64,000 nt of DNA from Roseovarius litoreus (GCF_900142765.1 NZ_FRCB01000011.1:39424-103423); one strand, 5' to 3'; counted from the first letter of the stretch, positions 24,602-32,010 are shown. A program made the numbers and translations. The notes: generated by a model not told the origin, from the letters alone.

Positions 24602-24627
24602 GAAGCCCGGTTGGAAGATCGGGCTTC
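24602..24627 (+). promoter_or_regulatory. Leader hairpin before the 24667 gene
   Basis: GAAGCCCG (24602-24609) and CGGGCTTC (24620-24627) pair perfectly with a ten-base loop and are followed by TTGCG. It lies 40 bases before the ATG, the same distance as the hairpin before 19364. Confidence 0.55.
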
Positions 24628-24666
24628 TTGCGTCGTTTCCCCACCACTCTTCTCGAGGAGGACCCC

Positions 24667-24969
24667 ATGACACTCGAAGACATCAAGGCCGCCGTCGATG
24701 CCGGCCAGACCGTGCATTGGGCCAATACCGGCTACGTTGTCCACAAGGACCTGCTCGGTCAGTACCTCGTCACCTATGTGCCGAATGGTAGCTGCATCGG
24801 CCTGACCGACCGGAGCGGGCAACGGTTGAACGGAAAAGAAACGGATTTCTTCGTCGCGCAATCGAAGGACGCCGCAGAAAATCCGGGCAACCAATCAAGA
24901 CCAGACGGGCAGGGGAGGGGCGTAGCACCCGGAGGCGCGGGGGCATTCCCACTCGGACAGCAGCTCTGA
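24667..24969 (+). CDS. Small plasmid protein of unknown function
   Basis: A 100-residue protein: 'MTLEDIKAAVDAGQTVHWAN' then 'GYVVHKDLLGQYLVTYVPNG' and 'IGLTDRSGQRLNGKETDFFV'. The first 65 residues look like a small mixed domain; the rest (Pro/Gly/Gln-rich) is probably disordered. GAGGAGGA precedes the start. I have seen similar small proteins on Rhodobacterales plasmids but know no function. Confidence 0.65.
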   Translation: MTLEDIKAAVDAGQTVHWANTGYVVHKDLLGQYLVTYVPNGSCIGLTDRSGQRLNGKETDFFVAQSKDAAENPGNQSRPDGQGRGVAPGGAGAFPLGQQL

Positions 24970-24989
24970 CCCGTGGGCGGGGCTGAAAG

Positions 24990-25003
24990 GAAAGCAGGCT
25001 TTC
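24990..25003 (+). promoter_or_regulatory. Leader hairpin motif before the DUF736 gene
   Basis: GAAAGC-AG-GCTTTC (24990-25003), perfectly self-complementary and about 90 bases before the ATG at 25094. The start context AGGAACCATCCC-ATG matches the block. Confidence 0.5.
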
Positions 25004-25093
25004 TGATTTGTGATCCCTCAAGGGGTCGAGAAAGCAATCCCGGATGCGTTGGCAAGAACGTCAGGCACCGGCCAATCCAAAAGGAACCATCCC

Positions 25094-25822
25094 ATGTTCG
25101 CAGGAACCCTCACCCGCAATGTCGAGACCGCAGCCGTTCAGTACACCGGCATGATCCACTCGACGCGCTTTGACATCGCCATCCAGTTGGAGGCGCGGGC
25201 CAAGATGTCTGAACGCAGCCCGGATTTTGACGTGACGGCAGTCAACAAATCAGGCCGCAAGGTGCGCATCGGCACAGCCTGGAACGAGACCGGCAATACC
25301 AGCGGCAACCCCTACATCTCGATGCAGATCGATGTCGGCTTGGGTCCGTTCCGGGTCAACGCGGTGCAGACGAAAGAGGCGCGCGCGGCCCAGAGCGGCG
25401 CGTTCGAGATCATCCCGCTGGTCTCAAACGGCCTGATGAAATCCGGCTCGATCTCGGGCGAGCTCACCGCCATGGACGCTGACAACGCCTTCACCGGCTA
25501 CATCGCCAACATGATGTTCGATCTGGAGTTCATGCTGATCGAGAACAGCTATAAATCCGAGGAGACCCACCCCGATTACCGCATCGAGGTCAGCTCGCCC
25601 CGGGGTACACCGATCCGCGTCGGTTCGGCGTGGATGGCCAAAAGCAGCCGGACGGGCAATGACTACCTGTCGCTGCTGATCAACACGCCCGATGGCGACC
25701 TGCGCGTGAACGCCGTGCAGAACGAAGAACAGCGCGGCGGGCAGACCTTCTCGATCATCCCGTTCATCGACAGCGGTGAGCAGCCGCAGGACGCAGGCGC
25801 GGGGCTCTCCTTAGTCGCCTAA
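25094..25822 (+). CDS. Tandem DUF736 protein
   Basis: A 242-residue protein made of two DUF736-like units. Unit 1 (about 1-114) has 'KVRIGTAWNETGNTSGNPYI' and 'FRVNAVQTKEAR'. Unit 2 (about 125-230) has 'PIRVGSAWMAKSSRTGNDYL' and 'DLRVNAVQNEEQ', ending 'FSIIPFIDS'. DUF736 proteins are small plasmid proteins of unknown role, usually single-unit and about 100 residues long, so the duplication is notable. The start is ATG 25094 (AAAGGAACC upstream). It ends the plus-strand block and is followed by a strong terminator. Confidence 0.85.
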   Translation: MFAGTLTRNVETAAVQYTGMIHSTRFDIAIQLEARAKMSERSPDFDVTAVNKSGRKVRIGTAWNETGNTSGNPYISMQIDVGLGPFRVNAVQTKEARAAQSGAFEIIPLVSNGLMKSGSISGELTAMDADNAFTGYIANMMFDLEFMLIENSYKSEETHPDYRIEVSSPRGTPIRVGSAWMAKSSRTGNDYLSLLINTPDGDLRVNAVQNEEQRGGQTFSIIPFIDSGEQPQDAGAGLSLVA

Positions 25823-25855
25823 TCGGCGCGCGGGGGGAGACGATCTGAACCGAAA

Positions 25856-25886
25856 GGGGAGCCGTGGGATCACGGTTCCCCTTTTT
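25856..25886 (+). terminator. Rho-independent terminator ending the plus-strand block
   Basis: GGGGAGCCGTG (25856-25866) pairs with CACGGTTCCCC (25871-25881) with one G-T wobble and a four-base loop, followed by TTTTT (25882-25886). It marks the border with the metal module. Confidence 0.85.
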
Positions 25887-26078
25887 CTGTACTGGTGTGG
25901 TTGAATGAACCCGGCCTACATTGCAGACGTTCGTGTCGCCCGCAGCTAATGCTACCGAAGAGCCCAGAGTGACCAATGCTGCGCGTTCCACCAATGTCAG
26001 TTTCGGCGGTGATCGGCGAAACTGTGCATTTTTAGAGGCACCGCGAGAAACTCTATAAAACGTTCGCGATGCGCGGCA

Positions 26079-26624
26079 TCACGGAAACCCCGCGCGCATG
26101 TAAGCGATTATTTTCCAGATCTCTTCTTCGCTCAGCGTTTCCCTGAAGGCTGGCATGTCTGTACCGAAGCGCTCACCGCCCTCGGAAATCGTCCAAAGAA
26201 GGTATTCATCGCCAGACATCGGCATCTGGACAAACTGGCGCAGCAGTGCCGGAGAAGGTACAAGAGAACGACCCGCTTTGCCGTCTCCCAACCCTTCGGC
26301 GCCATGACAACTTGCACAATTGTTCGAATAGAGCGTCCGGCCTGCTGCGATCACCTGAGGTGTCGCGCGAACGTCACTGCGTGCGCCTCGATATGCGCCG
26401 GGGACACCTTGGTTCATATATGTCCAGTGGCGCTGCATCCGCTGCTGTTGTCCAGGGTTCATTTGTCCCCAACCCCAACCGTGCATAACTCCAGAGCCCA
26501 TGTGACCAGATCCCATATGACCGTTGCCCCACCAGTCACCTCGCTGCTGCTGCGCGAAGGCCACAGTGGCAGTGATGACACACACCGCGGCCACACCCAA
26601 ATAGCGTAATCTATGCTGCTTCAT
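26079..26624 (-). CDS. Exported Met/His-rich c-type cytochrome
   Basis: A 181-residue monohaem cytochrome c. A signal peptide (1-24, ending 'VAFAQ') is followed by a Gly/Met/His-rich segment ('GHMGSGHMGSGVMHGWGWG') and then a cytochrome domain with 'CASCH' (Cys103, Cys106, His107) and a C-terminal 'EEEIWKIIAYMRAGFP'. Possible sixth ligands are Met residues in 'PMSGDEYLLW' or 'GTDMPAF'. It is the third gene of a minus-strand operon after the CDF transporter and the DUF411 protein, so a periplasmic metal-redox role is likely. It is closely similar to the lipoprotein cytochrome at 55341-55898. Confidence 0.85.
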   Translation of the reverse strand: MKQHRLRYLGVAAVCVITATVAFAQQQRGDWWGNGHMGSGHMGSGVMHGWGWGQMNPGQQQRMQRHWTYMNQGVPGAYRGARSDVRATPQVIAAGRTLYSNNCASCHGAEGLGDGKAGRSLVPSPALLRQFVQMPMSGDEYLLWTISEGGERFGTDMPAFRETLSEEEIWKIIAYMRAGFP

Positions 26625-26662
26625 CGTCTTCTCCCTATTGTTTCTGATCGTTGATTTTCACC

Positions 26663-27130
26663 TCAGGCGGCGTCGTAACTCGTGAACACTTCAGTGCTAC
26701 CGTCGCGCCGGATCAGGAATACGTTGTAGGCTTCACGCTTATCTTCTGGCCCCATTCCGGGTGATCCATAGGGCATGCCTGGAACGGCGAGACCGACCGC
26801 GTCTGGGCGTTCGTCCAGAAGGCGACGGATGTCTGCAGTCGGCACATGGCCCTCGATCATGTAGCCATCGATCTCGCCCGTGTGGCACGACATCATCTCT
26901 TGAGGGATACCATTATCCAATTTGTGTCGGACAAGCAGTGTACCAAAGCTGCGCTCCTCAGTTACACGAAAGCCTTCCGCTCGAAGAATATCAACCCAAA
27001 CCCGGCAACAGCCGCAATTCGGGTCCTTGAGAACGTGGATGGACGGAGTCCCCTGCGCAATCGCGGCGAAGGGTGCAATGCTCGTAAGACTAACAGCGGC
27101 GGTGATGATTTGACGGCGGGTTAATTGCAT
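26663..27130 (-). CDS. DUF411 metal-binding exported protein
   Basis: A 155-residue DUF411 protein, a family linked to copper binding in the periplasm. The N terminus 'MQLTRRQIITAAVSLTSIAP' has a twin-arginine-like motif and signal. The metal-site candidates are 'DPNCGCC' (Cys39, Cys41, Cys42) and 'MMSCHTGEIDGYMIEGHVP'. I start it at the ATG complementary to 27128-27130, because AAAGGA lies eight bases upstream; earlier ATGs in frame lack a site. It is the second gene of the MerR-controlled operon, between the CDF transporter and the cytochrome. Confidence 0.85.
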   Translation of the reverse strand: MQLTRRQIITAAVSLTSIAPFAAIAQGTPSIHVLKDPNCGCCRVWVDILRAEGFRVTEERSFGTLLVRHKLDNGIPQEMMSCHTGEIDGYMIEGHVPTADIRRLLDERPDAVGLAVPGMPYGSPGMGPEDKREAYNVFLIRRDGSTEVFTSYDAA

Positions 27131-27207
27131 ATCAGTCATCCTTTTGTTCTGTACTGACCATGTCACCCTTTGGTGGCCGTATCCGAACCAATTTGTCGTG
27201 ATCTTGC

Positions 27208-27837
27208 TCAAGCATGCTGATGATCAACGACCTCGCGGCGCTCGGCGAGCGCCTGGCGGATGATCTGGAACGAGGACGACAAAAACAGGCTCGCCATGAT
27301 AGCGGCGACTATGAGGTCAGGCCAACCTGACGCCATGCCCCAGACGCCCAAAGCGGCGATCATGACCGCCACATTGCCGATAGCATCATTGCGAGAGCAA
27401 AGCCAGACCGAGCGGACGTTGGCATCGCCGTCCTTGTAGCTCACTATAAGGAAGACGCTTGCAAGGTTCGTTGCCAAAGCCAGAGCACCAATAATGCCCA
27501 TGATCTCGGCTTCCGGCACACCGACGTAGAACACGCGGTATACAGTTGAACCGAACACCCAAGCGCCCATCAAGAAAAGGCTGATCCCCTTCGCCAAGGC
27601 CGCGTTTGTACGGGCGCGGATCGAAGCGCCAATCACGGCGAGTGAGATGCCGTAGGTCAATGCATCCCCTAGGAAGTCAAGAGCGTCCGCCTTCAGAGCT
27701 TCCGACTTAGCCAATTGACCCGCCGTCATTTCAACGGCGAACATGGTGGCGTTCAGGGCAATGACGATCCAAAGCCGCCGTTTGTAGACGTCTGACATAC
27801 CGTCAAACTTTGCGTCATTTCCGCAGCAACCTGGCAT
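27208..27837 (-). CDS. Short CDF-family cation transporter
   Basis: A 209-residue inner-membrane protein with six hydrophobic segments and a Cys-containing N terminus ('MPGCCGNDAKFD'). The CDF metal-site pattern in TM2 appears as 'LKADALDFLGDALTYG' (two Asp four residues apart or near it) and in TM5 as 'WLCSRNDAIGNVAVM'. The usual cytoplasmic C-terminal domain is missing, so it is shorter than typical CDF proteins (about 300). It is the first gene after a MerR-type promoter and is divergent from a regulator with three cysteines, which points to export of Zn, Cd or Pb. The metal is inferred. Confidence 0.82.
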   Translation of the reverse strand: MPGCCGNDAKFDGMSDVYKRRLWIVIALNATMFAVEMTAGQLAKSEALKADALDFLGDALTYGISLAVIGASIRARTNAALAKGISLFLMGAWVFGSTVYRVFYVGVPEAEIMGIIGALALATNLASVFLIVSYKDGDANVRSVWLCSRNDAIGNVAVMIAALGVWGMASGWPDLIVAAIMASLFLSSSFQIIRQALAERREVVDHQHA

Positions 27838-27868
27838 GGGTAAACCTCTTTGATCTCACGTTTCCCAT

Positions 27869-27899
27869 AGTCTAGTGTCTCTAGTGACTAGAGGTTCAA
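27869..27899 (-). promoter_or_regulatory. MerR-type promoter/operator of the CDF-DUF411-cytochrome operon
   Basis: On the minus strand TTGAAC (complement of 27894-27899) and TAGACT (complement of 27869-27874) are separated by exactly 19 bases, the overlong spacing of MerR-controlled promoters. The spacer contains a perfect dyad, CTCTAGT-G-ACTAGAG (27879-27893). It lies in the divergent gap between the transporter (27837) and the regulator (27911). Confidence 0.85.
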
Positions 27900-27910
27900 G
27901 GGGTTTCTTC

Positions 27911-28327
27911 ATGTTTTCTATAGGTGAGCTGTCGAAACGCACAAAGGTCAAGGTTCCGACGATCCGTTACTACGAAGAAATGGGTCTGCTCTCTGCACCG
28001 GAGCGCACAGAAGGAAACCAACGGCGCTACACCAATGAGGGTTTAGAGCGGCTAAGCTTCATCCGTCACGCACGTGATCTAGGTTTTTCGATAGAAGCGA
28101 TTTCTTCCCTGATCAAACTTCAGCAGCACCCCGACAGGTCTTGTGAAGCGGCTACTGATATCGCGTCGTCTCAGCTGGCGGAGGTGCGCGCAAAGATCAA
28201 GCGGCTTCGAGCGCTTGAAAAGGAACTGGCTCGTATCTCCAAGGGATGCGACGGACGCGGAATGGTCGAGGATTGCTATGTTTTAGCATCTCTCGCTGAT
28301 CATAGCCGGTGTGATCGGGAGCACTGA
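27911..28327 (+). CDS. MerR-family metal regulator (ZntR/CadR/PbrR-like)
   Basis: A 138-residue MerR regulator. The HTH is 'FSIGELSKRTKVKVPTIRYY' and the second helix pair is 'NEGLERLSFIRHARDLGFS'; a dimerisation coiled coil covers about 80-112. The metal-site cysteines are Cys78, Cys113 and Cys122. The spacing (35 and 9) equals that of MerR, ZntR and PbrR and differs from the two-Cys CueR loop, so a divalent ion (Zn, Cd, Pb or Hg) is more likely than Cu(I). The start is ATG 27911. It is divergent from its probable target operon and shares a 19-base-spacer promoter region with it. Confidence 0.88.
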   Translation: MFSIGELSKRTKVKVPTIRYYEEMGLLSAPERTEGNQRRYTNEGLERLSFIRHARDLGFSIEAISSLIKLQQHPDRSCEAATDIASSQLAEVRAKIKRLRALEKELARISKGCDGRGMVEDCYVLASLADHSRCDREH

Positions 28328-28359
28328 TCGCCCAAGAGCGAACATTCAACCGAACGGCG

Positions 28360-28536
28360 CAAACGACAGCAAAGTCCGCATCCTACCAGTTCACCAACCG
28401 CGCGGTGAAGGTCAGCTATCGCAGTTTTGCGCCGAGGTCTGTGGGCCCGCTTCGGCTGACTGCGGTCATTCATCATTGAAGCGGCGATGACCGCAAAGTC
28501 CCGCATCTTGTCCGTTCAGCTCGAGCGCAGCGAAGG
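28360..28536. repeat. Two imperfect direct repeats after the MerR gene
   Basis: About 50 bases starting at 28360 (GAC-AGCAAAGTC-CGCATC...GTTCA...AAGGTC) recur from 28487 (GAC-CGCAAAGTCCCGCATC...GTTCA...AAGGTC). They lie in the 248-base gap between the regulator and the ParDE-like pair. They may be remnants of a mobile-element junction. Confidence 0.5.
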
Positions 28537-28575
28537 TCCGGTCTACAACTTCCCCGCCACTCCATGGCTTTAAGG

Positions 28576-28908
28576 CTAGTCAGCGAACACCTGTCTTGCT
28601 GACGCCAGTCGCATCCAATCGCGGCTGCCGAACGCGACGAGAGCGAGATAAATATGCCCCGCATCTAAATCAGGTTTGAATACGATGGTCAGTCGGTGAC
28701 CGGCGCCGCCATGGCGCACGAGCCATCCGTCCAGCTTGCCGCTGAGGCGAGCACCGGATTTTGGGTTTTCGGCAATCTTCTGGATAAGGGTATCGATTTC
28801 ATCGAGCCTGCGACTTGCTGCAGCAACGTCACCGTCAGTCACCTCGACAATATGATCAACGATACCGATGAGGTCCCGTTCGAAGAACGGATGCCGAATA
28901 AATCGCAT
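28576..28908 (-). CDS. parE: RelE/ParE-superfamily toxin
   Basis: A 110-residue toxin: 'RFIRHPFFERDLIGIVDHIV', 'RLDEIDTLIQKIAENPKSGARL', 'GWLVRHGGAGHRLTIVFKPD' and 'IYLALVAFGSRDWMRLA'. This is the ParE/RelE plasmid-stabilisation fold. It directly follows its antitoxin with a one-base overlap (28908). The symbol denotes the family. Target (gyrase or mRNA) is not decidable here. Confidence 0.8.
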   Translation of the reverse strand: MRFIRHPFFERDLIGIVDHIVEVTDGDVAAASRRLDEIDTLIQKIAENPKSGARLSGKLDGWLVRHGGAGHRLTIVFKPDLDAGHIYLALVAFGSRDWMRLASARQVFAD

Positions 28909-29183
28909 CAGGTCTTTTTGGCCATCGCGGCAAGATGGGCCCGGGCGCCTTTAGTGACGTCGGCGGCATCGCCGACGGGTTCCCATTGGTCGAGTGGCAG
29001 GGATAGTCGGCGTTCCAATTCTGCTTCGAGCAGAGACCGTTCACGATCTCGCTCTGCCTTGGCCTTCGCCAATTCACCCGAAACAGCCGCGCTCACATTC
29101 GGATACTCGCCAGCTTCGACCAGTTCTTTTGCAAATGTATATGCCGTGTCGGTGAAACTGACAGATTGCTTTTGAACGCTCAT
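28908..29183 (-). CDS. parD: ParD-like antitoxin
   Basis: A 91-residue antitoxin with a ribbon-helix-helix start, 'QSVSFTDTAYTFAKELVEAG' and 'YPNVSAAVSGELAKAKAERD', followed by a charged tail. AAGGAG precedes the ATG. A small dyad, TTGCC-GCTTCT-GGCAA (29220-29235), lies upstream and may be its operator. It forms an operon with the ParE-like toxin. Confidence 0.8.
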   Translation of the reverse strand: MSVQKQSVSFTDTAYTFAKELVEAGEYPNVSAAVSGELAKAKAERDRERSLLEAELERRLSLPLDQWEPVGDAADVTKGARAHLAAMAKKT

Positions 29184-29807
29184 TGCGGACTCCTTGGTGC
29201 TCCAACAGACTACCGAATTTTGCCGCTTCTGGCAAGTAAGTCAGGCCGACCGAGCGAAATGCGTCAACAGCCTTGCGGCCTCCCCAGCTCGGCTTCGCGT
29301 GTCGCAGGGGAGAACGGCCCTTCGGTCCGTCGCGCATTCGGCCATGCGGCCTCACCGCGGCGCAGCACCCGGCATCCCGGTTTGCCCGCCTCGCGAGTAC
29401 GTCCCTCCCCGGCCGCTCCGCCGGATTGCGCTCTGGTCTGTTTTGCGGGGCAAAACGATCCCGCCGCTCCATCCGTCTCCCGCGTCCGGTCGGGCCGTTT
29501 GCCTGCTCGGGTCGGGCAAACCTACCGTCAAAACACACACACATGAGTGCGGAAGCATATCCTCCGGATGGCCCCCAAATCAGCCCGCGTCAAGGATCGC
29601 AAAACTTTTCGGCGAGGACGGGGCCTGTGGCTTGGGGCGGTCCCGTGCGTGAGGGCGCGCATGTGTCAGTTGCTGCACAGGAAAACTTTTGCGCCCGGCA
29701 AGCCGGCGGCTGCGCCGTCCCTGACCCGGGCAGATTCGGAAACCAGGCATTCGGCCATGCCCCCACACTCACGTGGTGGCCTTGCAACTGAATACTGGAG
29801 ACCAGAC
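29184..29807. other. 624-base gap without a convincing gene
   Basis: Frames here are open on both strands only because the DNA is GC-rich; none has a family pattern or a good start. The stretch holds many short GC-rich dyads and CG-rich words (for example around 29280-29480) and a short CA run at 29536-29543. The last 50 bases must carry the promoter and leader of the DUF2493 gene. It probably marks a junction between the metal module and the older plasmid backbone. Confidence 0.5.
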
Positions 29808-30737
29808 ATGGCTTACGACACCGCAAACACCTACGAGACCATCGAACTTTTCGGACTGACCGAGAAGAACGCACAACTTCCGATCCCGGAAGATCACGTT
29901 CTGACCGACCGCATCATTCGCGAGAGCTTCGAGGCTCTGCTCGGTCAATTGCGAGGGACCGGGCTTGAAGCCGAAATCGAACCGCTGGCCCATGGGCTCG
30001 CGACGATCCTGCAGCGCCGCAAGGTGGCACTTGGCAAGGAGGTCGACCGCACCGCCGACAAGATCGGTGCGCTGGCAAAATCTCACGACGGATCGGAGAT
30101 CGCCGAGACCGCGCTCGAAGAGGCGCAGGCCCGCTTTCTGCAGCTGCGCGAGATTGTCAGCGCCATCGAGGTGATGAGCGAGGCGGCGGCGGAATGCTAC
30201 GAGATCGAGACGGGGCACGCCTTCATTCCGGCGGCCGGGTCGCGGGCAAGCGTCCAGGCGAAAGAGACCGGGGCGGTCTTCGAGGCGCGGCAGCTCCTGG
30301 AGCAGCACGACCGCGAAACCGCCGAGAAGTCGAAAGTCGAGGGGGTGCCCCTGATCGTCTCAGGCGCCACCGACTGGACCGATGTCGATGTGATCTTCAA
30401 CACGCTCGACAAGGTTCGCGAGCGGATCAAGCAGAACCGCAATCAGGAGATTTTCCTCTGCCATAAGGGTGGCAAGCACGGGGCGGAGATGATTGCGGCT
30501 CGGTGGGCCCGGGCACGCGGGGTCGCGCAGGCGCGCTTCGATCCGCGCTGGTCCGCGCACGGGCGGGCGGCACCGTTCAAGTGCAACGACGAAATGCTGG
30601 ACGACAAGTTCGCCGCGACGGGGGTTGTCCTCTTCGGCGGCAACGGGGTCGCGCTGAACCTCGGGCAGAAGGCGGAAGCGAAAGGCCTGACGGTCATGCG
30701 GGTTGCTGACCCGGCGAAGAAGACTGCGCAGGATTGA
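29808..30737 (+). CDS. DUF2493 (SLOG-superfamily) plasmid protein
   Basis: A 309-residue protein. The first 170 residues are helical ('YETIELFGLTEKNAQLPIPE' and a coiled-coil-like Glu/Ala/Leu-rich part). The C-terminal 125 residues form the Rossmann-like DUF2493 domain: 'VPLIVSGATDWTDVDVIFNT', 'EIFLCHKGGKHGAEMIAARW' and 'FDPRWSAHGRAAPFKCNDEM'. DUF2493 belongs to the SLOG superfamily, whose members are predicted to bind nucleotides or nucleotide-like signals. It is common on alphaproteobacterial plasmids. ATG 29808 is chosen because the earlier open frame has no sensible sequence. A terminator follows at 30745. Confidence 0.82.
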   Translation: MAYDTANTYETIELFGLTEKNAQLPIPEDHVLTDRIIRESFEALLGQLRGTGLEAEIEPLAHGLATILQRRKVALGKEVDRTADKIGALAKSHDGSEIAETALEEAQARFLQLREIVSAIEVMSEAAAECYEIETGHAFIPAAGSRASVQAKETGAVFEARQLLEQHDRETAEKSKVEGVPLIVSGATDWTDVDVIFNTLDKVRERIKQNRNQEIFLCHKGGKHGAEMIAARWARARGVAQARFDPRWSAHGRAAPFKCNDEMLDDKFAATGVVLFGGNGVALNLGQKAEAKGLTVMRVADPAKKTAQD

Positions 30738-31274
30738 AGAGAGGGGGTCGCGCTTGGCGCGGCCCTTTCGTCATGTCTCATGGCGCGTGCGGTCGGTTAC
30801 GCAAGATCGACAGGCTGCGGCGGCCGGCACCGTTATCCCTCTACCAAGTCCGTCAGAGTGCGGCCCATCCGCATCGGTACGGGTTGGGGATGGTGCGCAC
30901 TTCACGCACATCGTCAGCATCGCAACACACGAAGGCTCGAAACGTCGCACTTGAGGCTGAAGACTTGCACGTCCTTCGGGGCGTGTTTCGGAACATCGCA
31001 TCCACGCGGGCGGGCTCCGTCAGCACCCCTGCCAGGCTCGGCGGGACGCGAACGCGGATGGTGGCGTCGGTGTGATGGCAAGGGCCATCCGGATCACTCC
31101 TTTTTGCTCATAGATGTGGATCGCACGGGGTCGGCCCAATCGTGCCATGCGCTTCGCTCCGGCAAGCACAAATACGGCTTCCACGGCGGGCCGCGGACCC
31201 TCCGCATTTGCGCTTGCGACCGGGCCTCTTGCCCCCGTGCCGGGTGATCCCCATCGCAACAAGGAGTAACCCAA
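30738..31274. other. 537-base gap; terminator at the left, otherwise no gene seen
   Basis: After the DUF2493 terminator (30745-30768) I see no frame with a credible start and family pattern on either strand. The last 20 bases contain the Shine-Dalgarno of the 31275 gene. Nothing else could be assigned. Confidence 0.5.
30745..30768 (+). terminator. Terminator after the DUF2493 gene
   Basis: GGGTCGCGC (30745-30753) pairs with GCGCGGCCC (30757-30765) with one T-G wobble and a three-base loop, followed by TTT-C. It begins seven bases after the stop codon. Confidence 0.65.
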
Positions 31275-31481
31275 ATGACCAACCACTACGTCGCCACCGT
31301 CCCCGTCAAGTTCACCGACACCGATGGCCAGGAGCGCACCCGTTTTCAGCGCGTGGGTGCGATGTTCCGCAACACCCGCAACGGGGATGGCTCGGAGTTC
31401 TTCAGCCTCAAGCTCGACTTCCCGGTCGCGGTCTCGGAGCTGGTGATGTTCCCGCCGAGCGCGAAAGACCCCCAGGACTAA
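31275..31481 (+). CDS. Small conserved plasmid protein of unknown function
   Basis: A 68-residue protein starting 'MTNHYVATVPVKFTDTDGQE' and ending '...LVMFPPSAKDPQD', with AAGGAG seven to eight bases before the ATG. It is strand-rich, with no membrane segment or cysteine. Similar short proteins occur beside mobilisation genes on related plasmids, but I know no function. It is followed by a strong hairpin (31498-31528). Confidence 0.65.
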   Translation: MTNHYVATVPVKFTDTDGQERTRFQRVGAMFRNTRNGDGSEFFSLKLDFPVAVSELVMFPPSAKDPQD

Positions 31482-31497
31482 ATCCTCTGACGAGGAT

Positions 31498-31528
31498 GGG
31501 CCGCCCCAGGACGATCTTGGGGCGGCCC
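31498..31528 (+). terminator. Strong hairpin after the 31275 gene
   Basis: GGGCCGCCCCA (31498-31508) and TGGGGCGGCCC (31518-31528) form a perfect 11-base stem with a nine-base loop, 17 bases after the stop. No T-run follows, so it may be an mRNA-stabilising 3' hairpin. Confidence 0.6.
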
Positions 31529-31925
31529 GATCCCTGTTCCAGGGATGCCGTCACCGGCGCGGGTGATCGCCGGCAGCGACCCTTCTTGGTGCCGTTCGCG
31601 GCGCGTTCAACGGACGCACTCCCCCCGGAATGATCAGGCCGCGACAGACCGGCCAGTCAGCCTCAAGGGGGCCATCCGCAAAAACCTATCGGCCAGGGCC
31701 TCCCGGTTTTTGCGGCAGAGATTTGGCAAGCCAAATCTGGCCCTCCTTGACCCTGCCTGTCCGCCCTGTCGGTGGGGTTTGCGCCCGCCCGCGGTTCCGT
31801 CCGAACACATGCGTGTTCGGCCAGAGCCTCGGGCGGGGCTGGCGGACGAGACCCCTAGGGCAGGTTGGTTGCCCGGTGGTGAGGGCGGCAGAGCCGCGTC
31901 CCTGCGGGCCGCGGCGTGAAGCGGA

Positions 31926-32010
31926 CACCAAGGCTGCGTGAGCCTGAATGCGACGTAAGTATATAATTGACAGTTCGGTATATTATCGTAAGGTAGGGGC
32001 AGCCTTGGTG
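31926..32010. other. Candidate origin of transfer (oriT) / mob operon control region
   Basis: CACCAAGGCTGC (31926-31937) and GCAGCCTTGGTG (31999-32010) are perfect 12-base inverted repeats. They enclose about 60 bases, the middle of which is AT-rich with two near-identical words, GTATATAAT and GTATATTAT. The region lies directly upstream of mobC, as oriT sites usually do. No nic consensus of the IncP or IncQ type was recognised, so the call rests on position and structure. Confidence 0.5.

Noticed and set aside
28700..29175. Plus-strand frame opposite the ParDE-like pair
   Set aside because: Shadow of the two toxin-antitoxin genes.
29194..29791. Open frames in the gap before the DUF2493 gene
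   Set aside because: Several overlapping frames, no Shine-Dalgarno, Arg/Pro/Ser-rich; treated as non-coding.
30780..31247. A 155-codon plus-strand frame between the DUF2493 and 31275 genes
   Set aside because: No family pattern or start signal; composition of random GC-rich DNA.
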